A stretch of DNA of 64,000 nucleotides, taken from assembly GCF_030253575.1 (NCBI RefSeq), contig NC_080558.1:22884611-22948610 (forward strand), given 5' to 3'. The notes below the pieces were generated by a model. The model had not been told where the DNA came from. It saw nothing but the letters and a program-made list of their open reading frames with translations, and did not search any database. Origin of the DNA: Rhododendron vialii. Its lineage: Eukaryota; Streptophyta; Magnoliopsida; Ericales; Ericaceae. Shown here in pieces: positions 1 to 12,493 of the stretch; position 1 is the stretch's first letter, and every line of letters starts with the position of its first letter. The position numbers were made by a program, and so were the translations under genes.

Positions 1-3000
1 ATCTTTCCACGTTCGGAGGTGCGACAGAAAAGAGCAGAATCATGATGACTTTCAGAAAAACCAAACTTTTGCATAGTGTAAGTGAATTTCTCAAACCAAG
101 CACGTGGTGCTTGTTTAAGACCATATAAAGCTCGACGCAATCGGCATACCTGATTCGAAGGGCAAGAAAGACCTGGAGGAGGTTTCATGTAAACTTCCTC
201 TTGCAAATCACCATTCAAAAACGCATTCTTGACATCCATTTGGTACAAGGGCCACTGTAGTTTGGAAGCCACAGAGATCAATGTCCGAACTGATGTCAGT
301 TTGGCAACAGGAGCAAAAGTTTCTTCATAATCAATTCCATACTCCTGAGCATAGCCTTTGGCCACTAGCCTAGCTTTGTATCTCTCAAGTGATCCATCTG
401 ACTTAGTTTTCACTTTATAAACCCACTTACATCCAACGGCCTCCTTTCCTTTAGGTAGAGTAACTAAGTCCCAAGTTTGAGTTTTGTGAAGGGCATTAAG
501 TTCCTCATCCATGGCATCCTTCCAATGAGGGATAACAACTGCTTCTTTATAAGACCGAGGTTCATGATAAGAATGAACAGAGGCAAGAAAAGATTCATAC
601 GATGAGGAAAAATAAGTTTTATAGTCAGCTAGCCAAGAAGGAGGACTGTGAGAACGAGAAGGATACCTGATTTCAACTTGTGAAGTTGTAGGATCGACAT
701 CATCAAAGATAGCAGGGGGATCAGATTGAGAGGGAGTTCCATCCTGCACCAACGTAGATGATGGTGAAGCATCTTCTGGCTCAACAACAGTCTCAGAAAC
801 ACGAATGGGCTCGATTCCCTCATCAAGAACATGTTGAGAGTCAAAACCAAATGAAGAAGTAGAGCTAGAAAAGGGATCAGACATAAGAACATCTTCTTTA
901 GAAAGACTCGATGAGGAGGAAGGAAGACAATAATAAGGAAGATGCTCCAAAAATGCAACATGCCTAGAAGTGCGAAGCTTCTTAGCAATAGGGTCATAGC
1001 ATCTATAACCCTTTTGATCAATTCCATAACCTAAGAACACACACAAGGCAGAGCGAGCAGTGAGCTTCGTTCGTTCATTTTTCGGGAGGAGAACAAAGCA
1101 AGCACACCCAAACACTTTGAGTTCAGAGTAACTAGGTCGAATACCAAACAATTTTTCATAAGGAGAAAATCCACCATTCAATATTGTAGGAATTCGATTA
1201 ATCAAATAAGCAGATGTGAGAACCGCTTCTCCCCAAAAGGAGCTTGGGACAGAAGCTGATAACAACAGGGATCTTGCAGTCTCAAGAATATGGCGATGTT
1301 TTCTCTCAGCTTTGCCATTTTGTTGGGGTGTATCAGAACAAGCATATTGCAAAATTGTCCCCTCAGAAGCAAGTAACTCAACAAAGGGCGTATATCTATA
1401 TTCTCCCCCCAAATCAGTTCGAAAGACCTTAATCTTAGCATTGAACTGAGTTTTGACCATTGCTACAAAGTTAGAATAGATTTTGAAAAAGTCAGACTTA
1501 TCCCGCATAAGATATACCCAACAATATCAAGTGTAATTATCAATGAAAGACACATAGTAGGATGATCCACCTTTTGTTGCAACAGGAGAAGGACCCTAAA
1601 CATCCGAATGAATAAGATCAAAAGGAGCATTCGAATAAGATGTACTTCTACTAAAAGGAAGAGCTGTGAACTTCCCAAGTTTACATCCTGTACAATCAGA
1701 GATATCAGAATGTGTCACATCACCCAAAAGACCATTAGAGAGCATATACTTAAGACGAGAACTTGAAACATGTCCCAATCTAGAGTGCCATAAATGAAAC
1801 TTAGACGAATGTCTATGCAAAACAAAAGCAGAAAAAGCAGATTTATCTTGATGAGCATGTGGAGCTATGAGCTGCTTCAAAAAATAAAGTCCCCCCTCTC
1901 TAAGGCCTGTCCCAATCTGCCTCTCTGTATGTCGATCCTGAACAACACAACCAGAGGAGGAAAATGTGACATTACACCCAGAATCTATGAGCTGACTAAT
2001 TGAAAGAAGATTTACAGACAACTTAGGAACATGCAAAACATTAGAGACAGAAAGACATCTAGAAGGAAAGGAATCTTGAGTTATGGACCCCATTTGGAGA
2101 GCTCCCATGGGTGATCCATCTGCAATTTGAATGGACGTGGGTGAAAGAGGACTAGAACAATTAACAAGAATAGATGAGTTATGAATCATATGTTGAGATG
2201 CACCAGAATCAAATATCCAAGAATTAGGTTTACCTGAAGGAGCTAAATTATGGGTACCAGTGTTCATGACAGACATGGCTACAGCATTTCGAGACTCCAA
2301 AGAAGTGCCTAGCAATTGTTGAATCTGTTGAGCAACTAAGGACTGAACCTCTTCATGGGTGACAGCTGTTTGGTTGAAAGTATGATCAGAACTAGCAGCA
2401 GTGGAGTGTGAAGAGAAGGCCGAGATAGGTCCAGGGGATAATGGCTTGAAAGCATTGCGATTATAGTGTGAAGTTTGATGCGGAGAAGGTAAGATGCCTT
2501 TGTCCTTGTTTCGAAGCTTGGGTCAATCTTTTTTCCAATGCCCTTTCTCATGACAAAAACTGCATTCATCAATAGCTATTCTTTGGTTTCCATAAGTTGA
2601 TGACTGAGGACGAGACTGAGGACGTTGTGTTGCAACTAAAACAGTCTGAGTTGGCAAAGGAGGTAACAAAGAAGTTTTGAGTCTAGTCTCCTCTGCAACT
2701 AATTCACTCAAGATGTTTTCCAAACTGGGTAGCGGAGAGCGATGCAAGATAGATCCTCGCAAAGATTCAAACTCAGTTCGCAAGGCCATGAGAAATTGAA
2801 CAAGTTTTTGCTCTCCTCTAACCTTTTGGTAAACTGCAAGAGCCCGCAATTCTGAAGGATCCATCATATCCAACTCATCCCAAATACCATTCATCACATT
2901 ATAGAACTCTTGAGCCGATTTATCATCTTGTCGCATGCTTCTTATGATATTTTCTAATTCATATCTCCTTGAGAAGTTTGACTGCACATATATACTTTCC

Positions 3001-3275
3001 AGATAATCCCAAACTTCTTTTGCGGTGGTGAATTTTGCAAAGTGCATACCAATAGAAGGCTCTACTGTAATGTTAATCGAAGAGAGAACTTGCGCATTGT
3101 TAACACTCCATACTTTCTGTAATCCCTTATCTGTTGCTTTGGGAGCCACAATAGAACCATCTATATACCCCCATTGTTCTTTCCCAGTAATATAGACTTT
3201 CATCAGATAAGACCAATAAGAGTAATTTGATCCATTCAACTTGATTGGAATCGGTCGATTCGACTCATTACCCAT
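1..3275 (-). pseudogene. Copia gag-pol polyprotein with three nonsense codons
   Basis: One minus-strand frame can be followed from the ATG at 3275 to base 1 without any frameshift. In order it shows a copia gag domain, a zinc knuckle (CSFCHEKGHWKKD), the protease motif WIFDSGASQHM, a GAG-pre-integrase segment, integrase (HSDV, FRTDLGGEY, QQNGKAERK), and the N-terminal half of reverse transcriptase (GCKWVYKVK, LYGLKQAPRAWF). Three single-base stops interrupt it: TGA at 2523-2525 replaces the last Cys of the zinc knuckle, TAG at 1596-1598 replaces the Trp after HSDV, and TGA at 1527-1529 replaces an Arg-type CGA codon. From 1526 down to base 1 the frame is open for about 508 codons. As read, it cannot make a full polyprotein. 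Confidence 0.9.
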
Positions 3276-3612
3276 ATCTCAAAAATACAATATTCACCAC
3301 AACGGAAAACCCACACCGAAACGCACCAAAACACACCAAACGAAAACTCCACACAAAACCCTAACCAAGGCCCAAATACACAGAGAGAGCAGATCGGCAA
3401 AGAGATAGCAGGTAAGAATAATTGAGGAATTTACCTTCCATAGAGAAAAGAGAGACTGATGCCGTTCAAAAATGGAAGAAATCGTACCACAATAAAAAGG
3501 GAGAAATCGCACCAGTGAGAAGAGGATATCAAACCTACACAAGAGTTACAGCTGCACCTAAATAATCTGCTGATCAATGGTGAGTTTCAAGCCTTGTCAT
3601 CTTGGGAGAGGT

Positions 3613-3624
3613 GCTTTGATACCA
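3613..3624 (-). promoter_or_regulatory. Primer-binding site, initiator tRNA-Met type
   Basis: On the minus strand this reads TGGTATCAAAGC, one base different from the standard plant initiator-Met primer-binding site TGGTATCAGAGC. It follows the LTR immediately. Confidence 0.75.
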
Positions 3625-3838
3625 TGTGAATATCAAAAGAACAAATCGGCAGAGAAGCAAACATATTCGGAGGAAAGAGGGTTTGTCTCAAAACCCCTGA
3701 ACCATTTCTCTATCACTGAGCAAAGAGTATAACCAGATGTATATACAAGCTAAGAATAGAAAAAGACTAAGCTACCCTTAGAAGAAAAGGAAAATTCCAA
3801 GGCAACATAAAAGGCAAATAGGCAAATAGACAAAAACA
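3625..3838 (-). repeat. 5' LTR of the copia element
   Basis: The inner edge is firm: TGTGAATATC on the plus strand directly abuts the primer-binding site. A TATA-like TGTATATACA near 3738-3747 lies inside it. The outer edge is inferred from the TG...CA rule. The partner LTR is outside the window. Confidence 0.65.
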
Positions 3839-5009
3839 CCCATTTGTTTTCTCTCACTCAGATCATCGAGGATTAGAAATCTCGATAAACTACATCCAGC
3901 AACTCCCTAAGCTAATTCCTATATATACCTTACTTTGTACATGGCATGTATACATATTACTGTACCCGGCAGACATATCAAGATAGAACAATGCAATGAC
4001 ATCGATATGATGTGTATAAAAAGATTGGAAGGACGGAAGTACCATATTCGGAAGGAGAATGATAGACACGCATTGCTGCATTGTAATAGTCCGCATAGAT
4101 GATGGTGGTATGAGGATGGCGTTCTTGTATTCGATTTAGTTCTATCTGAAGCATTTCGTTGTGGTACTCCGCAAACTCATTCAACCAGATAAGGCACCCT
4201 GTTTCACAATCATAGTCTTCCTCAATTGAGCTCATATAAGTGGTTAAATAAAACGGTACACATCCAGTAGGCAGATTCCCGGGAACCATGAGTGTCGTCG
4301 CCCCAAGCTCGATTATCTCCTGCATCCCCCCATTTTTTTGGAAATTAATTGTAAAATACATCATCTGTAAAAGGAAAACCAAAACTGTGTTCAAGCACGT
4401 CGAATTAGATTGCGCGGTTATTTTTTTACATGTATTGCATTTGGTTTGTTTTAGTTAGGTTCTTACATCGATGGCCGAAGAAATGACATTAACAACTAGA
4501 GGTACGTAGGATCGAATCTCTTGTATGCTTCGTCCTGATTCAAATGCATGGTTGTAATCGTTGCCTCCTATTTCCCCCATGAGAATCAAAGAACTGCGCA
4601 GGAGTTGCTTGCAATCTGGAGATACGCAGATCGCAATCGAAGTCATATTTGACAAATTTGTAACTTAAGGAAAATAATGTAAAACAGACAACCCTATCCC
4701 CAGCTAATCGTACAATAACTTCCACAATTATAATTAGAAATATGGAACACAAGCAGCAGGCACGGAGCCAGGATTTTTGCGTAGCACGGGTGAGAATATA
4801 CATATACACAATCAAAAAGATCAAAAAAAGGAGACACAATAATGTGAATTTTTAGTAACTCAAAAAAAATACAAAATAACACCGATACATATAAAACTAA
4901 ACACGTTTCTCATATCTAGTCAAAAAAAAAAAAAAAAAAACATGTTTCTCATATCAACTTAGATTGCAAAAGTAGTAACGTTTACCTAATCCTATATATT
5001 AAAATCAGG

Positions 5010-5310
5010 CAATTTAAATTGTGTTCGATGCTCTTTCATGTTATTAAAAGAATCTATGATAGAATCCGTGTCAAACCCTCGAGCAATATTTTGCTCGATA
5101 TAAGTGATCAAGAAACTTGCTAAAAACTCATCCTCCATTCACCATTCTGTTGCGGAGTTTTGTCTTCACACACTTCATAGCAAAAAATGCACATTCCGCT
5201 GTAGCCGTTGAAACGGGTATAGTTAATATAAGCCGAATCTAACCTATCGATAAAGAGGATATATCTTGGACTGTCTTCACCAACACTTGACCCAACTCCG
5301 AAATCGTTGA
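5010..5310 (-). pseudogene. hAT transposase C-terminal remnant
   Basis: On the minus strand one frame gives STATAECAFFAMKCVKTKLR followed by NRM, then after a frame change a segment resembling YIEREIAK...FDTDSIID. This matches the C-terminal dimerisation region of hAT transposases of the zinc-finger MYM-like (DUF4371) group, where a T-A-T-x-E-R-x-F-S-A-M-K-x-x-K-x-x-L-R-N-R-M block is characteristic. Stops and a frameshift make it non-functional. The limits are approximate. Confidence 0.65.
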
Positions 5311-5634
5311 CAAATTTTAAAACTCAGGATGCTTAGACACGTCAAGCTTTTGTGGTAAAATCAAATAAGGTGAAATTTAATTAGGCTTTAGCCCCCTCAA
5401 AATATAAATATTGCTTTTGGAATTAGGCATTAGCCCCCCCAATTCTCAGGAATTATGGCTATAAGTCAAAAAATACGAAACACTTACTCTCTTTCCTTTT
5501 TTAACAAAAAAAAAAAAATGTAGGAGGGTGCGAGACTATATATTTTGATAATAATTTTTTTCCAATGTAATATTTGTATTTTTTTAGAATCGTAGGGGAG
5601 GCGACCACCCCTACTAACCCATGGCTCCATCCTT

Positions 5635-7786
5635 TGTAATGCCCCAATTTTTGGAAACGTTAATTTAATCTTTTTCAAAAGATTTAATAACTTTAAAAAT
5701 AAATTTTAGTTAATTAATCTTCAAAGTAGAGTTTAACAACGGAAGGTCCTAAAATTCAAATTAAAGATAGAAATAATTTGAGTCTTACAAAAGAAGAAGT
5801 TAATCACTTAAGATTACATTTCTTGGAACTTGAAATCAGTACTAAAAATAAATCAGAGCATCTAAGGGTACGGGTACAGAAGTTTGACAACTTAATTTAA
5901 CAAAAGGGTAGAGCAAGACTCTAATTCTGATACGGATTCCAAGCTTCTTCTTACCCAATCTTAGCAACTGGTTTCTCTTTCCCAAAGTGCTGATCACCTC
6001 TCGTCCCTTGTATACCTGGCATGAAATGCTAGGCCAAACGACACTAGAATGAGTTTTGACACTCAGTAGATAAATTCTACCCATTAACCGTTACTCTACA
6101 AGTAACCACATTTATAATAAAAAGAGGTAAGAATTGAAGAGTACATAATTTATTTCATTATATAACCATCAACTTAAGTATATTCCAAAATCTCAACTTC
6201 CATAATCATTCCAACACCGCAGTATTCACCACGTTCCAAACTCAGAATTTCACTGGATATACTTTACAGGTCCTACTAGGCTACCCTCAACATCCCGAGG
6301 TCCTAATAGGTTACTCTCACAATTCTAGGTCCATCAGGCTGCCCTCAAGGTCCTACTACTAGGCTACCCTCAATACCTGAGGTCCTACCAGGCTACCCTT
6401 GAGGTCCTGCTTGGCCACCCTAGCTACACCGGATCTTTCAGGCTACCCTCAAGGTCCTACTAGGCTACCCCCGATAACACGAGGACCTGTCAGGCTATCT
6501 CCGAGGTCCTGCTAAGCCCACAACCTTTCATCTGTTTCCCTTTTTCCTTTAACCATGACAACATCTACATAATTTCTCCAAGTCTATAACTCATCCAATG
6601 TCTCTAATGACCTTTCTACGTTCTTAGTAAATCAACAAAGCAATCATTTCAAATAAGGAGTAAATAGATCATAATATAACAACATATATAAAATAACTGA
6701 ACTATCGTATACCAACCTTCAGTGAGCTTAAGTCCAAACTAAACTCACAACAATATTTCTAAACTCACAACAATATTCTTGATGCATTAATTTTCACAAC
6801 AGAGTAAACGCAAGTAGATAAGTAATATAACCAAAGTATTAATTTAAAGTTTCACTTCAAACCGTACAACTTTTATTGTTAAATTATCTCTTAACACATC
6901 TATTTATTCTTGAAATGAGACAAAACTTATTATTCTCCTAACATCCAAATACAGAGCATATATAATAGCACCAAGAATCAAACAAGGTCTAACAATATTC
7001 ACGAGGTAAATTAATTCTGGAACTAAATCTGTGTTTTGTCCAAAAAGAAAGGTTCACTAGAACAGTACCAAGTATATAATGTTGAACCCGTAGGTTGCGG
7101 AGGCGAGTTTTAGTATTCTGAACGTTAGGTGGCGGCCGCGACTTTGACAATTTTTCCTAAACTCTATGTTTTGCCGATTTGGCTCATATAAAGCCACTCT
7201 AATACATAACAATCACATAATATACTTAGAGTTAAGGAGTAATGAGATATCTACCTTGGAGTTCTAGCTAGGATGGATGAAAATGGTGGATTCGGAAACG
7301 GGGCTTGGTGGCGGCAACGGTAGTACTTTTCTTCCTTCTCCTTCTTTTTCCAGCACCCCTCTCTCTCACTCTTGGCAAGGAACAAAAGAAAAGAAGAACA
7401 GGAAATAAGGCTATGGGTTAATGCCTCTCTCTCTTTCTCACTGTGCCGAAATCTGAGGGAGGGATATATCAAAGAGGTTAGGATTTGCATAAGGGATATT
7501 AATTATGTGTTGTCTACATTTGAGGGAATTTAGGAGGAAAATGGGGGGATTTGTACTCAGCTGAAATATAAAAATGGGGAGGGGTTGGAAAAAAGAAAAA
7601 TACTTTGGTGCAACACGCTCACACACTCGGACAATTACTTGTCGGACACGTGCGCACACAGATGATTACGGAATAAAATTTGGTGTGACGACATAAATAA
7701 TTTTTCGCATTAAATAACTAACAAGCATAAATAATATTTATGTTTTGATAATAATAATTATTTATTAAAAATACCGAGTCCTTACA
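5635..7786 (-). mobile_element. Solo LTR (family A), Ty3/gypsy-like
   Basis: On the minus strand it starts TGTAAGGACTC and ends GGGGCATTACA. It is flanked by perfect 5-bp target duplications TCCTT at 5630-5634 and 7787-7791. No coding or second LTR is present, so it is a 2,152-bp solo LTR left by LTR-LTR recombination. The 3' two thirds match the sequence at 26963..28426 on the opposite strand, and its end resembles that of 57469..61054. It contains a minisatellite at 6255..6520. Confidence 0.85.
6255..6520. repeat. Minisatellite inside LTR A
   Basis: About ten imperfect units built on GAGGTCCTACTAGGCTACCC, 20-28 bases each, lie in tandem. The complementary version occurs at 27597..27845 in the related LTR. 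Confidence 0.85.
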
Positions 7787-9345
7787 TCCTTGACAAGTAG
7801 TGTGTTTATTGTCATAACCTTTGTCGGTAGGAATCCCAAAGTTGGCACACTAACTGTCGTAAAACTCTTTGGCGGCAGCTTGGAATACTATATATGAACA
7901 TTAATTCAACAACCAACCCATAAAAGGAAAAAAATAAGAAATGAAATAAAAAAAAACGAATTGGATTTTCACCAACCCAAAAGAAGAATGAATTTTTGAA
8001 AGGTTGACAATTTCTGGTCCAACAACCGAGCATCAATTGCATCATGCCTTGTCTCTTTCTAATAATTATAACTGGTGAGCCTATGGTCCAGGCCATGTTT
8101 TTTACGTAATGCCTGAAACATATACAGTTGGAAACAAAAAGAATCTAGCTTTTCGCCAGGAGGCCTCGCCCAATGACATCACGGGTGCGCTTAAGTGTCA
8201 GAAGGTAGGAGGTCTCCTACCTCCTCCTTCTAAAACTTAATCGATCTAACTATTCTAACAATAGTAACATTTACCGTCAAAAGAGAGAGAGAATTTAGCT
8301 TCTTGCCGCGTAAACACGCTATATTTATACATCAAAACTTACTTAAAGGAGAGTGGCAAAGGGACGGCAACATTTCCTTAAACCAACCCATTTGATCTCA
8401 CAAAGAGGTGTTTGTGAAGGGATTGTGAATTCCTCTTTCCTCAAAAAACTCATTATCTAGCGCTGTTGCACCCACTACCGCAAAATTCACACCCCCTTTG
8501 AAATTCTTGGCACTTTCATTTTGACCCCTGAAATATGGGGGCACTAAGGGAAGACCAAGATCTTGAGCTGCAAAAAAAGCATCAACCGAAACCGAAAACA
8601 AATAAATACCAATTTAAAATTTATGCAAAATCCAGTACCTAATTGCAATTTCGCATATTTAGATATGTACTCAATTGCTTATATAGAAGGCAATGTTAAG
8701 GATATTCCAAAAACAAAACAAAATTTGATCACCAAAATTTCTATTTCAAAAAAAAATCAGATTTGCTCCACAATTTTTTTTTTTTTCAATTTTTTGATTT
8801 TTCTCGACTTGAAGAACCTGTTTAATGTTGAATGAAAAATTCACTACAACCAACGCAAGGCGAAAAATTGAAATGATTTTGTTTATAAAATTACTTTGTA
8901 TTTATTTGTTTTGCCGGTTTCTCTTTTCCAGAATAGCGGAATAGTAGTAGAAAATCTCCACCCCCCTCCCAAAATTTGGAAAAATAAAAAAGAATCATTC
9001 TGGAACTTAAAAAAAAAAAATCCTAAATATATACAGCCAAAGCGTATGTAGAACTGCTGTACCGATGAAGTCGATGATGAAACGGCCGTCAGAGCAACGG
9101 CCGGTGGGGCGATGAAAGTAGGTTTCACCATAGGGTGGTAAGGCGAAGTGGGGAGGCCGAATGGATGAATCTGAGATGTGAAGCAAGTTTCCAGTATCGG
9201 CGAGTGAGTCGCCGAAGCTGAAGATGGATGTGTAACATCCGAGGGCGTGCTTGGTAGATACTGAGAAAATTAGGATCAGAAGAAAGTAAATGCAATTATA
9301 AGTGGAGAAGTTTCTGTAAAAGAACAGGGAAGAAGATGATGCCAT

Positions 9346-12300
9346 GAAGAGAGGCCGAAGTGTTTGTGAAATATAAAAGGAAATGGGGTGGAGACTTCTC
9401 CTTCTCTAACTGGGAAGGGAATCCCAAGTTACTTTTCTTACTGCCTGTTTGGTAGGGCTCTTGCATGTTGGGATTGGATAACCAATCCTATGGGATTATG
9501 AAGCATTTGTTTGTTAACCAAAAATAGTTCGGACTGCTAGTCCGACGAGATGAATAATCTGGGTAACAAGGGGTATTGCTAATACCCGTGAGACTTGGTA
9601 TTAATAGTCCTATCCCAACTCCTTCACATTACCAATCCCTTTTCATTACCAATTTTTTCTATCAATCCAATCCCATCAACTAATCCCATTTCAAGCAAAC
9701 ATAATATTAATATTTCCATCATCTAATCCCATCCCAAACAAACATACTCATTATCAATCCCTTCTCATTACCAATCCCAATCCTAATCCCATCTCCTTAC
9801 GAATCCTATACTTATTATCAATCCCTTCTCATTAATCGACTTGTCTCGGCGGAGCTAACCACTCCAAAATCGCAAGGTTGATTCCTCTCTACGGGAATTT
9901 GTCTTTGGGACCACCTCACCTTACACAAACGCGTGGAAAGAATTGTGAGAGGAGCTGAAGAGATTAGTCCAATTTATCAGGACACTCTTACTATAAAAAA
10001 AAAATTACTAACACTTTTGTGATGGAAATAATCTTGTTTTTTTTTTTTTTTTTTTTTTTAAGAAAGGTTTTTCTATATGGTAGAAAACTTCTCAAACATC
10101 ATGATCATTGGGTTCCAATAATGTGGGCCTTAGTGCTCCTACCCAAATAAATAACAAGAAGAAAGTGCTGCACGTTACAATATTGATTCAATAAAACTAT
10201 GAGTACACTACTTTGGCGTACACCAAACCAAATGTATACCACGTTGTATGGAACCCATCTCAAAGTCTCCCTTAAATGATCAGAGATGCTTAATTTGTCA
10301 AGGAACCTTATTAAAAATTAGCTTTGACGGATATATATAGGTAAGGGCTTGATCAATTCTTCGTTCAATTACCGATATCTGACTGAGCTGATGTTTCACA
10401 AGGTTTCTAAGAAAATATATTTTAAACAATTAAACGGCTCCGATCATTTTTGTGGAGCTCCCAAGTAGATCCCACGCAACGTAGTGTACATTTGGTGTAC
10501 ACTAAACGGTGTACCCATAGTCGGATGTGGCTTGCATGTGCGATTATCATGTGACGAGAATGTAGCTTGTCTTATCAGGGTGATGTCAGTCCACATCGTA
10601 TTAATTACATCTCGTCATCTCGAGCTTAAAAATCTGATCCCCATGGTTAAGTTTGTAGATCATACGTGATACAAATCAAGTTCATCGGATATCGATAGGA
10701 AAAGTGATCGAGGCACATTGTTCTGAAACAAATGAGTGGAAGAAAAAGTTACATTCCGATCACGTTACCTATTACTAATGCCAGTTGGACTAGATTTTCT
10801 CCTCATTGAGCTCTATGATAGAAAATGGTTTAGCTTAAACTTTAAGGCTCGACAGTCGGCATTAATCATTTTTTGGCGGTACAGCGTGCTTCAAGCTACT
10901 TATTTTCATAAATGTTTTGAAATAAAGATACTCCAAAATATTAAACTCATTGAATATTATTAGATAATAGAATTTTTTTTTTCGTTTTAAGAGAAATGGA
11001 TGGTTAAAATTTCAAAGACTCGATCGAGGAGGCACTTGTTGAAAGTCTGATTAACTTGATTATTTTTTTTATTAAAGAAAGATTTACACACCGGGCTTAC
11101 AATAAACAATTGAACCATTAACATAGGATTGGATGAGTTTCATTTCATCTCACATGAGAATTACAGGATGAGAGAATCCTAATTGCCAAAGATTGTGGTG
11201 GTATCGATCGAGGCGATGTAACAAAGATTAATTTGATGCTCGATATATATTTACCTATTTTTGGAAACGACAGGATAAGGACTCAGCAGAAAAGAACGTA
11301 CTCGGGGATGGTGCTGAGCCGAAGGTGCTATGCTCCAAAACGACGTCGTTTTGTGTCTGCGCCCAACGAATTCTGAAATAGCCCTAACCGATATTGAGTT
11401 GAGCTATTTTTTTTAGGAACCCATAAAAAAATTTAAAAATAATTTGCGATTTGAATTATCTTTATAGGACCCGTAATGGGTCTCTCAAAAATAAAAAATA
11501 AAAAACAGCCCATTTCTTGCTCACCAAAGAGGGCCCTTGCACAAATAATCTCCTCCTTTGCTTTGACAGCCTCAAAATGACGTCGTTTTGGAATACAACA
11601 CATTCGGCCCAGCACTATCCCGAGTCCAAAAAAAGGTCTTTGTTTGTTCATGAAGTAGTTTGGGGGAAGATTTTACAGGCCCAACACCAAAGAGAAGCCC
11701 AACTGAAAATTGGAGTGGCGTGTGACGTGTGAACAATTATATGATGTTTTGTACTCCTATATCTAATCTTGATTGGCACAGATCGCAAATGTACAGAGCA
11801 TACATTTCTTGATTGGCCCAGTTTCCTTATGTGGGCAATACATACTGGCTCTTATAAAAGAAAAAAAATGTGGATACAAAACCTAGCAAAGGAATAAGAG
11901 CGCTAGAATCGGACTACAAGAAAGTAATTTCTTGTGAATTCTTTAATTTTAGTGTGAACTGCTCTTGATCGAGAGACAATTAGTGGAGATGCTCGTAAAC
12001 TCGTCTGAATACTTCTAACCATCAAACCATAAAAGAAAAGAAAAAGGATAAGAGAGCACAAGAAAGTGATCCAACGGTTCCAACCTTGGTAAGCTAAGTT
12101 ATAATTTAGAGTCGGATCCATGGTCCGAATTGCCGAGACAGTGGACGATTGAGATTTCGCACAGCACCGTGCGATCTGGACCATTAATTGCTAAGCACGG
12201 ACAATCCAAATGTGAACAGGACCGTACACAACACCATCCCCAATCCGGCTTCATAAACTCGTCATTGCAGAGTCTTATTTTGAATGGAGATAAGGGTGGT

Positions 12301-12453
12301 CCTTTTTCAAAAGTTGACCCAATCACCTTCACTGGAAAGAGCTGGAAATTTAGTTGTGACGGTGTCAATTTAATTTTCAGCTACTCAAACCAAAAGAGGA
12401 CCTTCCCACATAACTCAACACCTGCAGCAACGTACAAACATACAACTGCAGCA

Positions 12454-12493
<40 letters not shown>

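Larger units (their letters stand above)
1..3838 (-). mobile_element. Ty1/copia retrotransposon, 5' half, runs off window edge
   Basis: Reading on the minus strand, a 214-bp LTR (3838 to 3625) is followed by a primer-binding site, gag, protease, integrase and the start of reverse transcriptase, the copia order. The element continues past base 1, so its 3' LTR and target-site duplication cannot be checked. It lies just beyond exon 4 of the GDSL pseudogene (4043..9345), in the same orientation, where the last intron should be. The far LTR edge at 3838 was chosen because it gives TGT...ACA termini and could be off by a few bases. Confidence 0.9.
4757..7792 (-). mobile_element. hAT DNA transposon, later split by a solo LTR
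   Basis: The left end reads CAGGCACGGAGCCAGG and the right end reads CCATGGCTCCATCCTTG once the LTR at 5635..7786 and one TCCTT copy are removed, giving imperfect inverted ends with the GGAGCC core common in plant hATs. The flanks ACAAGCAG (4749-4756) and ACAAGTAG (7793-7800) are an 8-bp target duplication with one mismatch, the hAT length. The element itself is only about 0.9 kb, holds a transposase remnant, and sits in intron 2 of the GDSL pseudogene. Confidence 0.75.
4043..9345 (-). pseudogene. GDSL esterase/lipase, exons 1-4, disrupted
   Basis: Four exons join in phase with GT-AG borders: 9345-9063, 8567-8343, 4615-4467 and 4319-4043. Exon lengths 225, 149 and 277 match exons 2-4 of the intact neighbour at 12510 (222, 149, 274). 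The start ATG precedes a hydrophobic leader and the block I motif [10 protein letters not shown] (Ser47). Exon 2 carries [12 protein letters not shown], exon 3 carries GEIGGNDYN and exon 4 carries VPGNLPTGC and IIYADYYNAA. Family members are secreted SGNH hydrolases acting on lipid or carbohydrate esters. TGA at 8398-8400 falls between NTSL and DQMGWFKEMLP, whose reading frame is otherwise preserved, where homologues read straight through. Exon 5, with the Asp-x-x-His block, is absent because a copia LTR begins about 200 bases past exon 4. Intron 2 is about 3.7 kb because of a hAT and a solo LTR. An undetected exon 5 beyond the window is possible. Confidence 0.88.

Noticed and set aside
629..1027. 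132-codon Leu-rich minus-strand ORF
   Set aside because: It is an out-of-frame shadow; the copia pol frame is open through the same bases and carries the conserved motifs.
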